DNA of 64,000 nucleotides, from the NCBI RefSeq assembly GCF_008932245.1, contig NZ_CP034909.1, positions 372,001-436,000 on the forward strand. The letters are read 5' to 3'. Below the pieces are notes generated by a model that searched no databases, was not told where the DNA came from, and saw nothing but the letters and a program-made list of their open reading frames with translations. Shown here one piece after another: positions 36,297 through 46,624 of this stretch (positions within the stretch are counted from its first letter, which is position 1; each line of letters opens with the position of its first letter). This DNA is from Sinorhizobium alkalisoli (lineage in GTDB: Bacteria; Pseudomonadota; Alphaproteobacteria; Rhizobiales; Rhizobiaceae). The position numbers were made by a program, and so were the translations under genes.

Positions 36297-37124
36297 ATGG
36301 CCTCGTTCAATTCCATTTCATCCGAAAAACTTGCCCGGCTCGTCGGAACGCCCAACTGCCCCGTTCTCATCGATGTGCGCGATGACGACGATGTTGCGGC
36401 CGATCCCCATCTCGTGCCCGGTTCCTTCCACCGCACCCATGCCGACGTCCGGCAATGGGCGCAGCTCTACAAGGGGCATTGGGTCGTTGCGCTCTGTGAG
36501 CACGGCGGCAAGCTCAGCGAAGGAGTGGCCGCCTGGCTTCGCCATTCGGGCGCGACCGCCGAGATACTGGAGGGCGGGATCGAGGCCTGGCGGGAAGCAG
36601 GCCTGCCTCTCGTCCCCGTCGCGAGCCTTCCGAATGCCGATCCGTCCGGCGGTTCCGTGTGGGTGACGAGATCAAGGCCGAAAATCGACCGCATCGCCTG
36701 TCCCTGGCTGATCCGCCGCTTCGTCGACCGCCAAGCCAGCTTCCTGTTTGTCACGCCGGCCGAGGTCGAGATGGTTGGCGAACGCTTCGGCGCAACACCA
36801 TTCGATATCGAAGGGGTCTTCTGGAGCCATCGCGACGAGGATTGCACCTTCGATACGATGGTCAAGGAGTTCGGTCTCTCCTTCCCCGCGCTCAAGCATG
36901 TCGCGCGTATCGTGCGCGGCGCCGACACCGACAGGCTCTCTCTCGCTCCCCAAGCGGCCGGCCTGCTCGCCATCTCGCTCGGTCTTTCCCGCATGTATGC
37001 CGACGACCTCGAACAGCTCGAGGCAGGGATGAGCGTCTACGACGCGCTCTACCGTTGGGCGCGCGATGCGACCCAGGAGAAGCATGATTGGGTATCCCAC
37101 GGCGGCAAGGGGAAGCGGACGTGA
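36297..37124 (+). CDS. chrB: Chromate resistance protein ChrB, rhodanese-ChrB fusion
   Basis: A 275-aa protein with an N-terminal rhodanese-like domain ([21 protein letters not shown]; active-loop position [12 protein letters not shown] with its cysteine) and a C-terminal ChrB domain ([19 protein letters not shown], then LARMY-like region [11 protein letters not shown]). ChrB acts as sensor/regulator or accessory factor for the ChrA chromate efflux pump. I chose the ATG at 36297 with AAGGA upstream; the open frame extends back to 36231. Its TGA overlaps the GTG start of the chrA remnant by 4 bases. Confidence 0.88.
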   Translation: MASFNSISSEKLARLVGTPNCPVLIDVRDDDDVAADPHLVPGSFHRTHADVRQWAQLYKGHWVVALCEHGGKLSEGVAAWLRHSGATAEILEGGIEAWREAGLPLVPVASLPNADPSGGSVWVTRSRPKIDRIACPWLIRRFVDRQASFLFVTPAEVEMVGERFGATPFDIEGVFWSHRDEDCTFDTMVKEFGLSFPALKHVARIVRGADTDRLSLAPQAAGLLAISLGLSRMYADDLEQLEAGMSVYDALYRWARDATQEKHDWVSHGGKGKRT

Positions 37125-38059
37125 ACGAGCAAGCATCGGCGGGCCTCGCGCCCGCCCACCCGTCTTTTGCGGGGGCGACGAAGGTCTGGGCGAAGATCGG
37201 CCTGTTGAGTTTCGGCGGACCGGCCGGGCAGATCGCGCTCATGCATCGCGAACTGGTCGAGGAACGCCGCTGGCTCGGAAAGCCGCTTCCTGCATGCGCT
37301 CAACTACTGCATGCTGCTACCGGGCCCGGAGGCGCAGCAGCTCGCCACCTATATCGGCTGGCTGTTGCACGGAACGCGCGGCGGCGTGGTCGCGGGAACG
37401 CTCTTCGTCATCCCCGGATTTTTCATCATTCTCACCCTTTCCTCGCCCTATGCCCTGTTCCAGGAGACCGGCTGGCTCGCGAGCCTGTTCTTCGGTCTCA
37501 AGGCCGCGGTGCTGGCGATCGTGATCGACGCGCTGGTTCGGCTCTCGCGCAGGGCATTGAAAAGCGACTTCGATCGCCTTCTGGCGCTCTTCGCCTTTCT
37601 GGCGCTATTCGTCTTCGCACTGCCGTTCCCCTTGGTGGTGATTTCGGCTGGCGTGATCGGCTACGTCGCCGCCCGCCACGCGCCCACGCGGCGCCAGCGA
37701 CGCTTGCAACCTGGGTGACCTTCGTTCCCTGCTTTCTCTGGATCTTCCTGGGAGCGCCCTATGTCGAGCGGCTGCGCGCGAATGTGGCGCTCTCGGGTGC
37801 GCTTTCGGCCATCTCGGCGGCGGTTGCCGGCGTCATCCTCAACATGGCAGTCTGGTTCGGCCTGCACGTCCTGTTCCGGCGGGTCGAGCGGCTGGAATAC
37901 GGGCCGATTTCGCTTCCCCTGCCGGATCCCTCGACGTTGGATCCGGCCGCCCTGCTCCTGACGATCCTGGCGGCTGCATCGCTTTTGTGGTGGAAGCGCG
38001 GCGTCTTCTGGACTCTCGCGCTCTGCGCCGGAGCCGGGTGGCTCCTCATTCTTCTGTGA
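37121..38059 (+). pseudogene. chrA: chrA chromate transporter, frameshifted and internally deleted
   Basis: The GTG at 37121 opens a ChrA-like N-terminus ([28 protein letters not shown]). At about 37283 the ChrA sequence jumps to another frame ([20 protein letters not shown] ...) and continues there to about 37690. At 37690-37705 it returns to the first frame with the ChrA C-terminus ([21 protein letters not shown]). The second-half signature region (FGG...TTPGP type), about 110-130 residues, is missing between them. Only about 313 codons remain, against about 400-450 in ChrA proteins. A sequencing error could explain one shift but not the deletion. Confidence 0.85.
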
Positions 38060-38182
38060 TACCGCAGACGCTGCGCGGCCGCCGATTCCGTGGGAAGGGC
38101 GGTGATTTTCCATGCGCGAGGCTTGTATTCTTGCCCCTTCCTTGCGATGTCAGCCGGAAAGCCGAGTTTGCGGGAAGCCAGT

Positions 38183-39031
38183 ATGGCCGTCAGGATCAAC
38201 AGTTTTCGGGAAATCGCCAGCCGCTACGACGTGGTGCTTTGCGACGTCTGGGGCGTGCTTCACAATGGCGTCCAGGCCTTCGTATCCGCCGGCGAGGCGC
38301 TTGCCGAGGCGCGCGCGCAAGGGTTGACCGTCGTTCTCATCACCAATTCCCCGCGCCCCCACCCGGGCGTCAAGGTGCAGATCCGCGGCCTAGGCGTTCC
38401 CGACGAGGCCTATGACCGCATCGTCACCTCCGGCGACGTGACGCGAGCGCTGATTGCCGCCGCCGAGAAGCGGATCTTTTTCATCGGCGCCGATCGGGAC
38501 CTGCCGCTGCTCGAAGGTCTCGGCACCGAGATCGTGTCGTCCGAAGAGGCGGAAACGATCGTCTGCGCCGGCTTCTACGACGACGAGACCGAGACCCCCG
38601 ACACCTACCGGGCCACGCTGACCGGCCTCGCCAAACGGAAGGTGCCGTTCATCTGCGCCAATCCCGACCTGGTGGTGGAGCGCGGACACCGCCTGATCCC
38701 CTGTGCCGGTGCCATCGCCAAGCTGTATGAAGAACTGGGCGGCGAGGCGCGTATCGCCGGCAAGCCCTACAAGGCGATCTATCGGGCAGCTCTTTCGGAG
38801 GCACAGGCCGCCCGCGGTGCGTTCGATCTTGCGCGCGTCATTGCCATTGGCGACGGCATGCCGACGGACGTCAAGGGCGCTCAGGACACCGGCTTCGACC
38901 TGCTTTACATCAGTGCAGGCATCCACGCGCAGGAATACATGCATGAAAGCCGCACCGACGAGGCGAAGCTCGCCGCCTTCCTGAAGAGGGAAGGGGCGAC
39001 GCCGAAGTGGTGGATGCCGCGGCTCGGCTGA
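38183..39031 (+). CDS. HAD-superfamily hydrolase, TIGR01459 type
   Basis: A 282-aa class IIA HAD protein. The nucleophile motif is VVLCDVWGVLHNG (D at motif I), motif II is VVLITNSPRP and the C-terminal motif is IAIGDGMPTDVKGAQDTG. This is the alphaproteobacterial TIGR01459 subfamily related to NagD/phosphoglycolate phosphatases; the substrate is unknown. GGGAAG precedes the ATG at 38183, and the frame is open further upstream. It ends 8 bases before ribF and is probably cotranscribed. Confidence 0.88.
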   Translation: MAVRINSFREIASRYDVVLCDVWGVLHNGVQAFVSAGEALAEARAQGLTVVLITNSPRPHPGVKVQIRGLGVPDEAYDRIVTSGDVTRALIAAAEKRIFFIGADRDLPLLEGLGTEIVSSEEAETIVCAGFYDDETETPDTYRATLTGLAKRKVPFICANPDLVVERGHRLIPCAGAIAKLYEELGGEARIAGKPYKAIYRAALSEAQAARGAFDLARVIAIGDGMPTDVKGAQDTGFDLLYISAGIHAQEYMHESRTDEAKLAAFLKREGATPKWWMPRLG

Positions 39032-39039
39032 CGGGAAGC

Positions 39040-40029
39040 ATGGAGATGACGGTTTTTCATCGCAACGAAACCCGCGACCCGCTCCCGGAGCGCCTTCATG
39101 GCGGCGTGGTTGCGATCGGCAATTTCGACGGCGTCCATCGCGGCCACCAGTCGGTGCTCAATCGTGCGCTGGACGAGGCAAGGGGCCGAGGCGTTCCCGC
39201 TCTGGTACTCACCTTCGAGCCGCATCCGCGCACGGTCTTCCGGCCCGACCAGCCAGTCTTCCGTCTGACTCCCGCGCCGCTCAAGGCGCGCATCCTCGAG
39301 GGCATGGGGTTCGGCGCGGTCATCGAATATCCCTTCGACCGGACCTTTTCGGAGCTTTCGGCCTTCGATTTCATTCACCGCATCCTGCGCGAATGGCTGC
39401 ATGCCTCCCATGTGGTCACCGGGTTCGATTTCCATTTCGGGAAGGGGCGCGAAGGCGGCCCGGCCTTCTTGATGGCGGCGGGCGAGCGGGAAGGTTTCGG
39501 CGTAACCCTGGTCGATGCTTTCCGCGACGAGAATGCCGACGTCATCTCCTCGAGCGTCATCCGCTCCCTGCTCGCCGAGGGGGACGTTGCGCAGGCGGCG
39601 GGGCTCCTCGGCTACCGCTATATGGTCGAGGCGGAGGTGATCGGCGGCAAGAAGCTCGGGCGAGCGCTTGGCTATCCGACCGCGAATATGCGCCTGCCGC
39701 CGGAGGCGGAGCTCAAGAGCGGCATCTATGCGGTACGGTTCCGCCGGGCCGACGGCGTGCTTTACGACGGTGTCGCCAGCTTCGGCCGTCGGCCCACGGT
39801 TGACAGCGACGGCGAGGCGCTGCTCGAAACCTTCGTCTTCGATTTTGCCGGCGAACTCTACGGCGAGGTCTGCGCCGTCTCCTTCTTCGGCCGCCTTCGC
39901 GACGAGTTGAAATTCGATGGACTTGAACCCTTGATGGCGCAGATGAGAGAGGACGAGAGCGAGGCGCGAGCGCTTGTAGCCGGCGTCCAGCCCTTGAGCG
40001 AGATCGATCGAAGCCTGAACTTCGCATGA
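39040..40029 (+). CDS. ribF: Bifunctional riboflavin kinase/FMN adenylyltransferase
   Basis: RibF phosphorylates riboflavin to FMN and adenylates it to FAD. The N-terminal nucleotidyltransferase domain has VVAIGNFDGVHRGHQSVL (HxGH-like GVHRGH) and DFHFGKGREG. The ISSSVIRSLL segment marks the end of that domain. The C-terminal kinase domain has GRALGYPTANMRL and GVASFGRRPT. About 329 aa. The ATG at 39040 has GGGAA close by; an ATG two codons later is also possible. Confidence 0.94.
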   Translation: MEMTVFHRNETRDPLPERLHGGVVAIGNFDGVHRGHQSVLNRALDEARGRGVPALVLTFEPHPRTVFRPDQPVFRLTPAPLKARILEGMGFGAVIEYPFDRTFSELSAFDFIHRILREWLHASHVVTGFDFHFGKGREGGPAFLMAAGEREGFGVTLVDAFRDENADVISSSVIRSLLAEGDVAQAAGLLGYRYMVEAEVIGGKKLGRALGYPTANMRLPPEAELKSGIYAVRFRRADGVLYDGVASFGRRPTVDSDGEALLETFVFDFAGELYGEVCAVSFFGRLRDELKFDGLEPLMAQMREDESEARALVAGVQPLSEIDRSLNFA

Positions 40030-40286
40030 CGTCGCCGAAAGAAATCGGCCGCCCGACAGCGGCGGACCTTTTCAAAAGGCCGAAAACGCCTTAAAGAACC
40101 GGCCACCATGACCCGGCACCGTCGATTGATTGTCGATCAGCGAATTATTGGCCCGGCTTTCCGCGCGCGCTAGGCGGCGCCGGAAGGTCCGGGATTTCGG
40201 CGTTTCGCGCCCCCACTGCATCTTCAAGAGACAGAATTCTTCCGCATGCGCGATGAATCCGCGCGGGAAAGACGAATGCAAAGACC

Positions 40287-43196
40287 ATGACAGAAACCGC
40301 TGAAAAAATCGATTATTCCTCCACGCTTTATCTGCCGCAGACGGATTTTCCCATGCGTGCGGGCCTTCCGCAGAAGGAGCCGGAAATCGTCGCGCGGTGG
40401 CAGAAGATGGAGCTCTACAGAAAGCTTCGCGCCTCCGCCGCCGGCCGCGAGAAATTCGTGCTGCATGATGGCCCGCCCTACGCCAATGGCAACATCCATA
40501 TCGGCCATGCGTTGAACAAGATTCTCAAGGACGTCATCAACCGCTCGTTCCAGATGCGCGGTTTCGATGCCAATTACGTGCCCGGCTGGGACTGCCACGG
40601 CCTTCCTATCGAATGGAAGATCGAGGAGAAATACCGCGAGAAGGGCCGGAACAAGGACGAGGTTCCGGTCAACGAATTCCGCAAGGAGTGCCGTGACTTC
40701 GCCAGCGGCTGGATCGGGGTTCAGGCGGACGAATTCAAGCGCCTCGGCATCGAGGGCGACTTCGAAAACCCTTACACGACGATGAACTTCCATGCGGAGG
40801 CCCGCATCGCCGGCGAATTGATGAAGATCGCCAAGGCCGGGCAGCTCTATCGCGGCTCCAAGCCGGTCATGTGGTCGGTCGTCGAGCGCACGGCGCTTGC
40901 CGAGGCCGAGGTCGAATATGCCGACGTCGAAAGCGACATGATCTGGGTGAAGTTCCCGATCACCGAGGGTCCGGATGCGCTCGCCGGCGCATTCGTCGTC
41001 ATCTGGACGACGACGCCCTGGACGATCCCCGGCAACCGCGCCATCGCCTATTCGTCCCGTTACGCCTACGGCCTCTATGAGGTCGCGACCGCCGAGAACG
41101 ACTATGGTCCGCAGCCGGGCGAAAGATTGGTCTTCGCCAAGCGTCTGGCGGAGGAGTCGGCCTCAAAGGCGAAGGTCACGTTTAGTTTCGTCCGCGACAT
41201 CGAGGCGAGCGAACTGGCGGCTGTGGTCTGCGCCCATCCGCTGCACGGCCTCGGTGGCGGCTATGCCTTCAAGGTGCCGCTCCTCGACGGTGAGCACGTC
41301 ACCGACGATGCCGGCACGGGCTTCGTGCACACGGCACCCGGCCACGGCCGCGAGGACTTCGAGGCCTGGATGGACAGCGCCCGGGCGCTTGAAGCGCGCG
41401 GAATTTCGTCGGCAATTCCCTTCACCGTCGACGACGCCGGCTATTTCACCGCCGACGCGCCTGGCTTTGGTCCGGATGCGGAAGGCGGCGCCGGACGCGT
41501 GATCGACGACAAGGGCAAGAAGGGCGATGCCAACGACCGCGTCATCAAGGCCCTGATCGCCCGCAACACACTCTTTGCCCGGGGACGGCTGAAGCATTCC
41601 TATCCCCATTCCTGGCGGTCGAAGAAGCCGGTCATCTTCCGCAACACGCCGCAGTGGTTCGTCTATATGGACAAGGACTTCGGCGACGGCACGACGCTGC
41701 GCTCGCGGGCGCTGAACGCGATCGACGCAACCCGCTTCGTGCCGGGCGCGGGCCAGAACCGCCTTCGCGCGATGATCGAACAGCGTCCGGACTGGGTGCT
41801 GTCGCGCCAGCGTGCCTGGGGCGTGCCGATCGCCATCTTCGCCGACGACGACGGCAAGATCCTTGCCGACGACGAGGTCAACGCCCGCATCCTCGAAGCC
41901 TTCGAGAAGGAGGGGGCGGATGCCTGGTTCGCGGAGGACGCCAAGGAACGCTTCCTCGGGAACGATCATGACCATGCCCGCTGGCACCAGGTCATGGACA
42001 TTCTCGACGTTTGGTTCGATTCCGGCTCGACCCACACATTCACGCTCGAAGACCGACCAGACCTGAAATGGCCGGCCGACGTCTATCTGGAGGGTTCGGA
42101 CCAGCATCGCGGCTGGTTCCATTCCTCGCTGCTCGAAAGCTGCGCGACGCACGGGCGCGCGCCTTACAAGGCCGTCATCACCCATGGCTTCACCATGGAT
42201 GAAAAGGGCGAGAAGATGTCGAAGTCGAAGGGCAACACCGTCACGCCGCAAGAAGTGATGAAGGATGCCGGCGCCGATATCCTGCGCCTTTGGGTGATGA
42301 CGACCGACTATTGGGAAGACCAGCGTCTCGGCAAGACCATCATCCAGACCAATATCGACGCGTACCGCAAGCTGCGCAACACGATCCGCTGGATGCTCGG
42401 TACGCTCGCGCATGACAAGGGCGAGGTGATCGCCCTTTCCGACATGCCGGAACTCGAGCAATTGATGCTGCATCGCCTTACCGAGCTCGACCGGCTTGTG
42501 CGCGAGGGCTACGACGCCTTCGACTTCAAACGGATCGCCCGGGCGCTCATCGATTTTTCGAATGTCGAGTTGTCAGCATTCTATTTCGATATCCGCAAGG
42601 ACGCGCTCTATTGCGATGCGCCGTCGTCGCTGCGCCGGCGCGCCGCTTTGCAGGTTATCCGCACGCTCTTCGATTGCCTGGTGACCTGGCTTGCGCCGAT
42701 GCTGCCCTTCACCATGGAAGAAGCCTGGCTGTCTCGCAATCCGAATGCGGTCTCGGTGCATCTCGAGCAGTTCCCCGCCGTGCCGGCGGAATGGCAAAAC
42801 GCAGCACTCGCCGAGAAATGGCGGAAGATCCGCGAGGTGCGCAAGGTCGTGACCGGTGCCCTGGAGATCGAGCGCAAGGACAAGCGCATCGGTTCGTCAC
42901 TCGAAGCGGCTCCGATCGTGCATGTCGCCGATCCGGATCTTCGCAAGGCGCTCGAGGGCCAGGATTTCGCCGAGATCTGCATCACCTCGGCGATCGAGGT
43001 CGATGGAGCCGAAGGGCCGGCGGGCGCCTTCACTCTGCCGGAGGTGGCCAGGGTCAGCGTCGTGCCGAAGCTCGCGGCAGGCCGCAAATGCGCCCGCTCC
43101 TGGCGCATTACCTCCGATGTGGGAACCGATCCGCTCTACCCGGACGTGTCCGCCCGCGATGCCGCCGCGCTGCGGGAACTCGGTTTCAAAGCGTAA
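40287..43196 (+). CDS. ileS: Isoleucyl-tRNA synthetase
   Basis: IleS charges tRNA-Ile and edits misactivated valine. The HIGH motif is in [15 protein letters not shown] (about residue 67) and the KMSKS motif is EKMSKSKGN. The editing domain is present in [15 protein letters not shown] and [11 protein letters not shown]. The 969-aa length is usual. The C-terminal zinc-binding finger of E. coli IleS is degenerate: [15 protein letters not shown] keeps one of four cysteines. The 257-bp gap upstream (40030-40286) shows no recognised feature. Confidence 0.97.
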   Translation: MTETAEKIDYSSTLYLPQTDFPMRAGLPQKEPEIVARWQKMELYRKLRASAAGREKFVLHDGPPYANGNIHIGHALNKILKDVINRSFQMRGFDANYVPGWDCHGLPIEWKIEEKYREKGRNKDEVPVNEFRKECRDFASGWIGVQADEFKRLGIEGDFENPYTTMNFHAEARIAGELMKIAKAGQLYRGSKPVMWSVVERTALAEAEVEYADVESDMIWVKFPITEGPDALAGAFVVIWTTTPWTIPGNRAIAYSSRYAYGLYEVATAENDYGPQPGERLVFAKRLAEESASKAKVTFSFVRDIEASELAAVVCAHPLHGLGGGYAFKVPLLDGEHVTDDAGTGFVHTAPGHGREDFEAWMDSARALEARGISSAIPFTVDDAGYFTADAPGFGPDAEGGAGRVIDDKGKKGDANDRVIKALIARNTLFARGRLKHSYPHSWRSKKPVIFRNTPQWFVYMDKDFGDGTTLRSRALNAIDATRFVPGAGQNRLRAMIEQRPDWVLSRQRAWGVPIAIFADDDGKILADDEVNARILEAFEKEGADAWFAEDAKERFLGNDHDHARWHQVMDILDVWFDSGSTHTFTLEDRPDLKWPADVYLEGSDQHRGWFHSSLLESCATHGRAPYKAVITHGFTMDEKGEKMSKSKGNTVTPQEVMKDAGADILRLWVMTTDYWEDQRLGKTIIQTNIDAYRKLRNTIRWMLGTLAHDKGEVIALSDMPELEQLMLHRLTELDRLVREGYDAFDFKRIARALIDFSNVELSAFYFDIRKDALYCDAPSSLRRRAALQVIRTLFDCLVTWLAPMLPFTMEEAWLSRNPNAVSVHLEQFPAVPAEWQNAALAEKWRKIREVRKVVTGALEIERKDKRIGSSLEAAPIVHVADPDLRKALEGQDFAEICITSAIEVDGAEGPAGAFTLPEVARVSVVPKLAAGRKCARSWRITSDVGTDPLYPDVSARDAAALRELGFKA

Positions 43197-43205
43197 CCGA
43201 TGTTT

Positions 43206-43239
43206 ACCGGATGAATTGCGCTTGAGCCGTTCATCCGGT
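43206..43239 (+). terminator. Hairpin after ileS
   Basis: ACCGGATGAA (43206-43215) and TTCATCCGGT (43230-43239) form a perfect 10-bp stem with a 14-nt loop, 9 bases after the ileS stop. No T-run follows, so termination or mRNA 3' protection are both possible. Confidence 0.5.
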
Positions 43240-43330
43240 ACAACCTGCCCGAAATTTGGCGGATTTTTCCGCCATGGGCGCTTGGATGACCGCGAGGGGC
43301 GCGGGTGGGGCTGGCTTGAAGGAATCTCAA

Positions 43331-43945
43331 ATGACGCGAGAGTTGCGATTGTTCGTTGGCGTTGCCGCGGTCGTGGCGGGCAGCCTTGTTGTCTCGGGCT
43401 GCGTCGGCGGGCCGACCTACGGCACCGACAAGACGGCCGGCGAACATTTGCTCGACGATCTCGGCAGCGCCGTCAGCCTCGCTCCGCCGAAGCGGGACCC
43501 GGTCAAGTATCAGCCCCGCCCGGCACTGGTTCTGCCGCCGAAGGAGCAGGAGACTGCGCTGATCCAGCCGCAGCCGTCGCTTGCGAGCCGCGAGAACAAT
43601 CCGGCATGGGTCGAGTCTCCCGAAGAGACGCGCGCACGTCTGCGGGAGGAGGCGGACGCCAACAAGAACAATCCCAATTACGTTTCGCCACTTGCGAAGG
43701 CGAGTTCCAATGGCCGCCGGCTCTCGTCAAAGGAACAGCAGCAGGCCTATCGCGAAGCGCGCAAGATCGAGCAGGGCGCCTATTCTGACAAGCGCCGCTT
43801 CCTGAGCGATCCGCCGCTCGAATATCGTCGCCTGCCTGAAGGGGCGGAGGTTGATTTGGGCGAGCCGGAGAAGGACAAGGAGCGTCGGCGCAAGAAGGAA
43901 GCGCAGATCGCCAACAGCGGCAGCAAATGGTACTGGCCGTTCTAA
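43331..43945 (+). CDS. Putative lipoprotein of unknown function
   Basis: A 204-aa protein with a lipoprotein signal peptide: basic start, hydrophobic LFVGVAAVVAGSLVVS, and lipobox VSGC with the cysteine near residue 23. The mature part is polar and low in complexity, with Pro/Glu/Arg-rich segments and a strongly basic/acidic region near the C-terminus (PEKDKERRRKKEAQ). It ends SKWYWPF. I do not recognise a domain. AAGGAATC precedes the ATG at 43331. Its stop is 3 bases before the GNAT gene. Confidence 0.75.
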   Translation: MTRELRLFVGVAAVVAGSLVVSGCVGGPTYGTDKTAGEHLLDDLGSAVSLAPPKRDPVKYQPRPALVLPPKEQETALIQPQPSLASRENNPAWVESPEETRARLREEADANKNNPNYVSPLAKASSNGRRLSSKEQQQAYREARKIEQGAYSDKRRFLSDPPLEYRRLPEGAEVDLGEPEKDKERRRKKEAQIANSGSKWYWPF

Positions 43946-43948
43946 GCC

Positions 43949-44425
43949 ATGATTAGCATCCGCGATGCCGTTGCTGAAGATGCAACGACGATTCTGCGTT
44001 TCATCACGGAGCTCGCCGTCTACGAAAAGGCGGAGCACGAGGTCGAGGCCACTGTGGAACTGCTTCAGGGGTCGCTTTTCGGACCGCGAGCGGCCGCCCG
44101 CGCCGCCATCTGCGAGATCGATGGCAAGCCTGCCGGCTTCGCCGTCTGGTTCTACAACTACTCCACCTGGCAGGCACGCAAGGGCCTCTATCTCGAGGAC
44201 CTCTACGTCTCGCCCGAGCATCGCGGCTCCGGCGCGGGAAAGTTGCTCCTGAAGCATCTGGCGCGCGTCGCCCTTGCCGAGGGTTGCGGCCGCTTCGAAT
44301 GGAGCGTCCTAGACTGGAACGAGCCCGCCATCCGCGTCTATGAGTCGATCGGCGCCGAGCCGCTGTCGGAGTGGACGCGTTATCGGCTCACGGGCAAGGA
44401 GCTCGAAGCTCTGGCGGCTGACTGA
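43949..44425 (+). CDS. GNAT-family N-acetyltransferase
   Basis: A 158-aa acetyltransferase. Motif A, which binds acetyl-CoA, is EDLYVSPEHRGSGAGKLLLK. The segments AVWFYNYSTWQARKGLYLE and EWSVLDWNEPAIRVYESIGA match the diamine (SAT-like) branch, which acetylates small polyamines or amino compounds. The substrate is not established. It starts 3 bases after the lipoprotein gene and converges on tadA. Confidence 0.88.
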   Translation: MISIRDAVAEDATTILRFITELAVYEKAEHEVEATVELLQGSLFGPRAAARAAICEIDGKPAGFAVWFYNYSTWQARKGLYLEDLYVSPEHRGSGAGKLLLKHLARVALAEGCGRFEWSVLDWNEPAIRVYESIGAEPLSEWTRYRLTGKELEALAAD

Positions 44426-44428
44426 GAA

Positions 44429-44878
44429 TCACCGCCGGGCAGCGAAGAAGTCGCGGAGAATTTCGGCGGCCTCCCGCTCGGCGAGACCGGAATAGACATC
44501 CGGAACGTGATGACAAGTGGGCGAGGCGTAGAAGCGAACTCCATTCTCGACCGCACCGCCTTTCGGGTCCTCGGCTCCATAATAGAGGCGGCGAATGCGG
44601 GCGAAGGAGATGGCGGCCGCGCACATGGTGCAGGGCTCCAGCGTGACATAGAGATCGGCGCCGGCAAGCCGCTCGTCGCCCACGGCGCTTGCCGCCTGCC
44701 GGATCGCCTCGACCTCGGCATGGGCAGTGACGTCGTGGAGTTCGCGGGTGCGATTTCCGGCGGCGGCGATCATTTCGCCATCGAGCACGACGACCGCACC
44801 GATCGGCACCTCGCCCCGTGCCGCCGCCTTGCGGGCCTCCGCGAGGGCCGCATCCATGAAGCGCGCTGTTTCCGCCAT
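44429..44878 (-). CDS. tadA: tRNA-adenosine deaminase
   Basis: TadA converts A34 to inosine in tRNA-Arg(ACG). The zinc site motifs are HAE (TAHAEVEAIR, with catalytic Glu) and PCTMC (TLEPCTMCAAA). At 149 aa it is the normal length, starting MAETARFMDAALAEARKAAA. The ATG at 44878 is the family start although the frame stays open far upstream, antisense to the pseudouridine synthase gene. It ends 3 bases from the convergent GNAT gene. Confidence 0.93.
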   Translation of the reverse strand: MAETARFMDAALAEARKAAARGEVPIGAVVVLDGEMIAAAGNRTRELHDVTAHAEVEAIRQAASAVGDERLAGADLYVTLEPCTMCAAAISFARIRRLYYGAEDPKGGAVENGVRFYASPTCHHVPDVYSGLAEREAAEILRDFFAARR

Positions 44879-44950
44879 CACTTGCTCATAATTTCGCTTA
44901 ACCGAAAGCCTTCGACCTGATAGGACAGCGGCAAAAGGCAGGCAATAGAA

Positions 44951-46621
44951 ATGACATCCAAAGACACGCCCAAGGGGCCCGGCAAGGCCAAATCCCGGAA
45001 CAGCAAATCCTCTTCCGGAGGCAGGAAGACTGGCGCAACGAAACCGGCCAGGAGCGGCACCGCCGCGGATTCCGTGGGTGCCGGCGAGCCGCAACGCATC
45101 TCGAAACTTCTCGCCCGTGCCGGGGTTGCCTCGCGCCGCGATGTCGAGCGGATGATCATGGAAGGGCGCGTGACCTTGAATGGCGTCCAGCTTGATACGC
45201 CGGTCGTCAACGCGACGCTCGCCGACAGGATTGAAGTCGACGGCCATCCGGTCCGCGGCATCGAGCGCACGCGGCTCTGGCTCTACCACAAGCCGGCGGG
45301 TCTGGTGACGACCAATGCCGATCCGGAGGGTCGCCCGACTGTCTTCGATGGGCTGCCCGAGGACTTGCCGCGCGTGTTGTCGGTGGGCCGCCTCGATATC
45401 AATACCGAGGGGCTGCTGCTGCTCACGAATGACGGCGGGCTCGCCCGCGTGCTCGAATTGCCCGCGACCGGCTGGCTGCGTCGCTATCGTGTTCGCGCCC
45501 ATGGCGAGATCGACCAGGCCGCCCTCGACCGGCTGAAGGAAGGCATTGCCGTCGACGGCGTCCTTTACGGCGCCATCGATGCGACGCTTGATCGGGTGCA
45601 GGGATCGAATGTCTGGATCACCATGGGTCTGCGCGAGGGGAAAAATCGCGAGATCAAGAACGTGCTCGGCGCACTTGGCCTTGACGTGAACCGGCTGATC
45701 CGCATCTCCTACGGTCCGTTCCAACTCGGCGACCTGCCGGAGGGCGAGGTCCAGGAAATCCGCGGCAGAACGCTGAGGGAACAGCTTGGGCCCCGGCTCA
45801 TTGAGGAAGCGAAGGCGAATTTCGACGCGCCGCTGTACAACGACCAGCCACCTGCCCGCGAAATGGAAGAGCGCGACGAGAAGGTTAAGGGGGATAAGCA
45901 CGAACGCGGCACGTGGCAGAAGGAGGACAAGCGGGAACGCGCGCTTGCCCGGCTCGACACGCGCCGCGCCGATGGCCGTTCGCGCGAACGCGGCGAGCGT
46001 GGCGCTGGCAGAACCGAGGAGCGCCAGCCTCGCCCGACGCAGCGCCGCAGCCGCGCGTCGAATGTGTGGATGGCGCCCGGCGCCCGCCCCGTAGCCACCA
46101 AGAAATCGAAGGCGGCAGAGGATGATCCCGCGGCGAAGCCCGCGCGCGGCAAGAATGCGGAGGCGAAGCGTTCCGGCAAGCCGGATGCTCATGCGAAGGC
46201 GGCGGGCGCTCGCGACCCGGCCGCGAAAGGCCGCGCGGACAAACCAGCACGTCGAACGAGTGAGACGGCCGGCGGGTTCGAGCGGCGCCGCTCCACGGAG
46301 GGCGCCGCCGAGCGGAATTCGCGCGACCATGGTGATCGTCCGCCGCGCCGGGAGGTGGGCGAGCGCCAGCGCAGCGAACGCGCCGCGCGCCCGCAACGCC
46401 GCAGCGACGAGGATCGTGTCTCCGGCGATCGCTCGCGCACGAAGCCCGCCAATGCCAAACCGGCAGGCGGCAAGTCTGCGAGCACAAAGCCGGCCGGGGC
46501 GAAATCCTCCCCGCCGCGCTCTTCCGGACCGCGCGGCGGCAAGTCGGGCGGAGGCAAATTCGGGGGAAAACCCGGCGGCCGTACCGGTGGCGGCAAGCCC
46601 CGCGGCAAGGGGAAGTCGTAG
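44951..46621 (+). CDS. RluB/RsuA-family pseudouridine synthase with long basic tail
   Basis: A 556-aa rRNA pseudouridine synthase. An S4 RNA-binding domain (ISKLLARAGVASRRDVERMI, about residues 50-95) precedes the catalytic domain, whose active aspartate is in SVGRLDINTEGLLLLTND. YRVRAHGEI and LREGKNREIKNVL follow. It probably modifies 23S rRNA like RluB. The catalytic part ends near residue 285. The remaining ~270 residues are a Lys/Arg/Pro/Gly-rich, apparently disordered tail ending GGGKPRGKGKS, and the N-terminus is also basic. It is divergent from tadA and ends 3 bases before rsmD. Confidence 0.9.
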   Translation: MTSKDTPKGPGKAKSRNSKSSSGGRKTGATKPARSGTAADSVGAGEPQRISKLLARAGVASRRDVERMIMEGRVTLNGVQLDTPVVNATLADRIEVDGHPVRGIERTRLWLYHKPAGLVTTNADPEGRPTVFDGLPEDLPRVLSVGRLDINTEGLLLLTNDGGLARVLELPATGWLRRYRVRAHGEIDQAALDRLKEGIAVDGVLYGAIDATLDRVQGSNVWITMGLREGKNREIKNVLGALGLDVNRLIRISYGPFQLGDLPEGEVQEIRGRTLREQLGPRLIEEAKANFDAPLYNDQPPAREMEERDEKVKGDKHERGTWQKEDKRERALARLDTRRADGRSRERGERGAGRTEERQPRPTQRRSRASNVWMAPGARPVATKKSKAAEDDPAAKPARGKNAEAKRSGKPDAHAKAAGARDPAAKGRADKPARRTSETAGGFERRRSTEGAAERNSRDHGDRPPRREVGERQRSERAARPQRRSDEDRVSGDRSRTKPANAKPAGGKSASTKPAGAKSSPPRSSGPRGGKSGGGKFGGKPGGRTGGGKPRGKGKS

Positions 46622-46624
46622 GCC

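Noticed and set aside
37088..38059. A 323-codon single frame covering chrA
   Set aside because: Only its first ~50 and last ~115 codons read as ChrA; the middle is out of frame, so it is not a functional gene product.
44879..46396. Upstream in-frame extension of tadA, antisense to the pseudouridine synthase gene
   Set aside because: The tadA family start is at 44878. The extension is Arg/Ala-rich noise opposite the basic tail of a real gene.
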